Part shown: positions 62,322 through 64,000 of the stretch, in pieces
How positions within the stretch are numbered: position 1 is the stretch's first letter
Layout of the letters: each line of letters starts with the position of its first letter
The notes under the pieces: generated by a model
Told to the model about the DNA's origin: nothing
What the model saw: the letters and a program-made list of their open reading frames with translations, nothing else
Databases searched by the model: none
From: Lucinisca nassula
Lineage: Eukaryota > Mollusca > Bivalvia > Lucinida > Lucinidae
Reading direction: 5' to 3'
NCBI GenBank assembly: GCA_963580285.1
Contig: OY757015.1
Span: 127,130,188 to 127,194,187 of the forward strand
Length of the DNA: 64,000 nucleotides
Position numbers and translations under genes: made by a program

Positions 62322-62407
62322 AGAAAACATATACACTCCATATTTTTCAGTTATGTTGTGTATTCCTTGCTTCCAAAAGATAACCCTTTTATAGAACATA
62401 TTTACGG

Positions 62408-62720
62408 GGGTATAGTATGCCACCGCCCATCGGGGCTTTCAAAAATAGATTGGGTTGCACAATGCTTACACGCAGAGCTGAAACCGACCGCACACGAGTA
62501 CTGTTAAACTGCTTAGAAGGTATCAGCCTGCCCAGGCAAAGGGGTTGTGAGTTGGCCCGTCCATGCATATAAACACGACTGGTTTCATTGGGCGGCAGGG
62601 ATTGAGATGTCATTTCATCTCAATGTCGGGAAAAAGTCCCACAAAATTGGAAGCAATGCCTCCAAAATGACCTAAATAGTGTTGACGGGGACGTTAACCC
62701 CAAATCAAACAAACAAACAG
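62408..62720 (+). mobile_element. S4 SINE-like repeat
   Basis: CCACCGCCCATCGGGGC head to CAAATCAAACAAACAAAC tail; full length. A partial inverted copy follows at 62740-63000. Confidence 0.65.
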
Positions 62721-63000
62721 GGGTATACATTAATTACCCAACATTTAGATGAAATGACATCTCAAGCCTACCACCCGAAGTACCCGCTAGTCCAGCGGGC
62801 ACACAACGTTTACGCAACGTCGTATAAAGATGTTGTATCGACGTTTAAAAGTCATTTGCCCGTTGTGGGGGGGGGGGGTGTTCAGAAGCGGTCCTGCAGG
62901 CTTAGACCGAAGCTGTTTAATACCAGTACTAAAGTTCGGCTGGTTTCAGATCTGCGCAGAAGCTCCATGCAGCCTAATCCATTTTTCTCCAAGGAATGAT

Positions 63001-63806
63001 GGAAGTCGGTCTCAATTTCTGAAGGCTCGAACCTACAGCAGTCACCACTCCCAGGCTGCAGTATTGGGATACCGACAGATACATTGCCGTCAGATATATA
63101 CAAGTAAACAATTCTGACTCTGATCTACGTGTTCACAAACGGCTTCTGCCGTATCAAAGTGTGAAACTACATGTACTTAACTTACCGACAAAAATAAAGC
63201 AATCTAGAGGCAGTTAGTTTAGTTGAGGTCTAACAACTAAGGTTCATAATATATTTTGACGAATTTCAGCGTTTAAATTTTGAACAACTTTTCTTCACAG
63301 CCATGTTTTTTAAAAACTTGTGTGTGCAAGCGTTGCGACTAGGTTAAATATTGACCCAACTTATGACGTCAACATTTCCAATACTGTGTTTACTTTAGTT
63401 TGGATACTCAGCTGAAAGATAGAATAATGTATAATAAAGATTTTAGGAAAATTTGAACCAAATTGTTTTCTGACCATTTGTTTTATTCCAAATTGACTGA
63501 CCGGTACTGTTTGACCAGAAGTTTGTTTAAAAAATGGGTTACCTAATAAACGAAGCTTCGAAAACGTTCCATTTCAGTGACAACCATAACTGAAGTAATG
63601 AAACGTTTTTGGAAATGTTGAGGTTTTTATTTGTGCTTTTGAATGCAAATTTTATCATTTCTGACGACTGTATGATTATGTTAAAATGACCGGAAGTAGC
63701 TTCCGATTTCACAAATATTTTTGCTATAAAAATAATCCCTTTTGCGGAAGCTTACAAAAAATTAAAATCCTGACGACGGCCTTAGCTAGCAACTCTCCTA
63801 CTGTAA
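63001..63806. other. Non-coding stretch
   Basis: AT-rich. Contains ACCGGAAGTAGCTTCCG near 63690, a small palindrome; no gene recognised. Confidence 0.45.
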
Positions 63807-64000
63807 TAGCAAATATTTTGAGGTACAAAAGCTTCCCAGTACAAGAGCTAGCACCATCATAGCTAAACTAAAGAGCGTTTTAGCGCGACATGGTTCGCCA
63901 GAAGTAGTAAAATCTAATAAAGCTGTTATGTTTAAAGTTGAACAATTCTCCGAGTTCGCAAGAGCATGGAATTTTTGTGCATGCCACCATTTCTCCCGGA
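63807..64000 (+). pseudogene. gypsy-2 integrase core, continuing out of the window
   Basis: YFEVQKLPSTRASTIIAKLK, then LARHGSPEVVKSNKA (catalytic D replaced in SDNG-type box: SNKA) and FSEFARAWNF. Continues the core interrupted at 58232. Confidence 0.78.

Larger units (their letters stand above)
61673..62402 (+). mobile_element. Retrozyme-like tandem array of three hammerhead monomers
   Basis: Three direct units of ~260 bp, each with TGTAGATTATATTTTCTTGT, a hammerhead core and TTCCAAAGGATAACCCTTTT. Cleavage site to cleavage site is 261 and 260 nt. No reading frame. Known biology: small tandem repeats with type I hammerheads in animals (including bivalves) give self-cleaved RNAs that are found as circles and move by retrotransposition. 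The array is followed by an S4 repeat (62408). Confidence 0.82.
58233..63806. other. 5.6-kb composite block inside gypsy-2 integrase
   Basis: The integrase reads ..IIAVDY at 58232 and YFEVQKLPSTRAS from 63807, so all between was inserted or carried in later. No TIR pair or TSD was found. It contains (AAT)n at 58556, a (GA)n run (59701-59778), a palindrome-rich GGCCCAACGTTGGCCCG family (59810-60110), PLE copy P, S4 repeats and the hammerhead array. No host gene recognised; a 115-residue minus frame at 59114-59461 has no motif. Confidence 0.6.

Overview
The window looks like a piece of a metazoan nuclear genome, most probably a bivalve mollusc. The evidence is spliced host exons, several tRNA-derived SINE families, non-LTR and Penelope-like retroelements, and hairpin-ended elements with tandem-repeat cores of the 'pearl' type described from bivalves. 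The taxon is an inference. There are no prokaryotic operons, no functional tRNA or rRNA genes and no CRISPR.

Positions 1-8802 are intergenic or 3' flank, packed with MITEs, a 143-bp minisatellite element (1603-2966) and a 2.5-kb TIR element carrying a ~72-bp satellite (5526-8050). Positions 8803-26641, minus strand, hold the one host gene I recognise: a five-exon PGAP2/FRAG1-family gene. Exons are 26483-26641, 21634-21898, 17338-17444, 14101-14209 and 8803-8984; they total 822 nt, or 273 codons plus stop, with consistent phases and GT-AG borders. Its introns hold TTAA-type MITEs, SINEs, a Tigger/pogo derivative (12350-13594), a hairpin/minisatellite element inside a palindromic TIR element (18194-20409) and a MULE-like element inside a hAT-like element (24177-26185).

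Positions 28020-64000 are a graveyard of nested retroelements. A minus-strand LINE is split by a hairpin/minisatellite element (33113-45744). That element is split by a Ty3/gypsy element (34035-44678; 5-bp TSD ATAAG), which is itself split by two Penelope-like (PLE) insertions and by another hairpin/minisatellite element in its 3' LTR. The gypsy element has the unusual Gmr1-type order gag-PR-INT-RT-RH, a SCAN-like capsid and an LTR with several heat-shock-element-like motifs. A second gypsy element with the usual order PR-RT-RH-INT is scattered in pieces from 45972 to the window end, broken by many PLE copies, a SINE, a 3.3-kb long-TIR element and a 5.6-kb composite block.

Inside that last block is an array of three ~260-bp monomers (61673-62402), each with a hammerhead ribozyme core; a fourth single monomer sits inside a PLE copy (52878-53107). 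One monomer keeps every catalytic position, one has a disabled cleavage site and one a damaged stem I. This retrozyme-like family, the Gmr1-type element and the TTAA MITE families that share a large palindromic core are the most notable contents.
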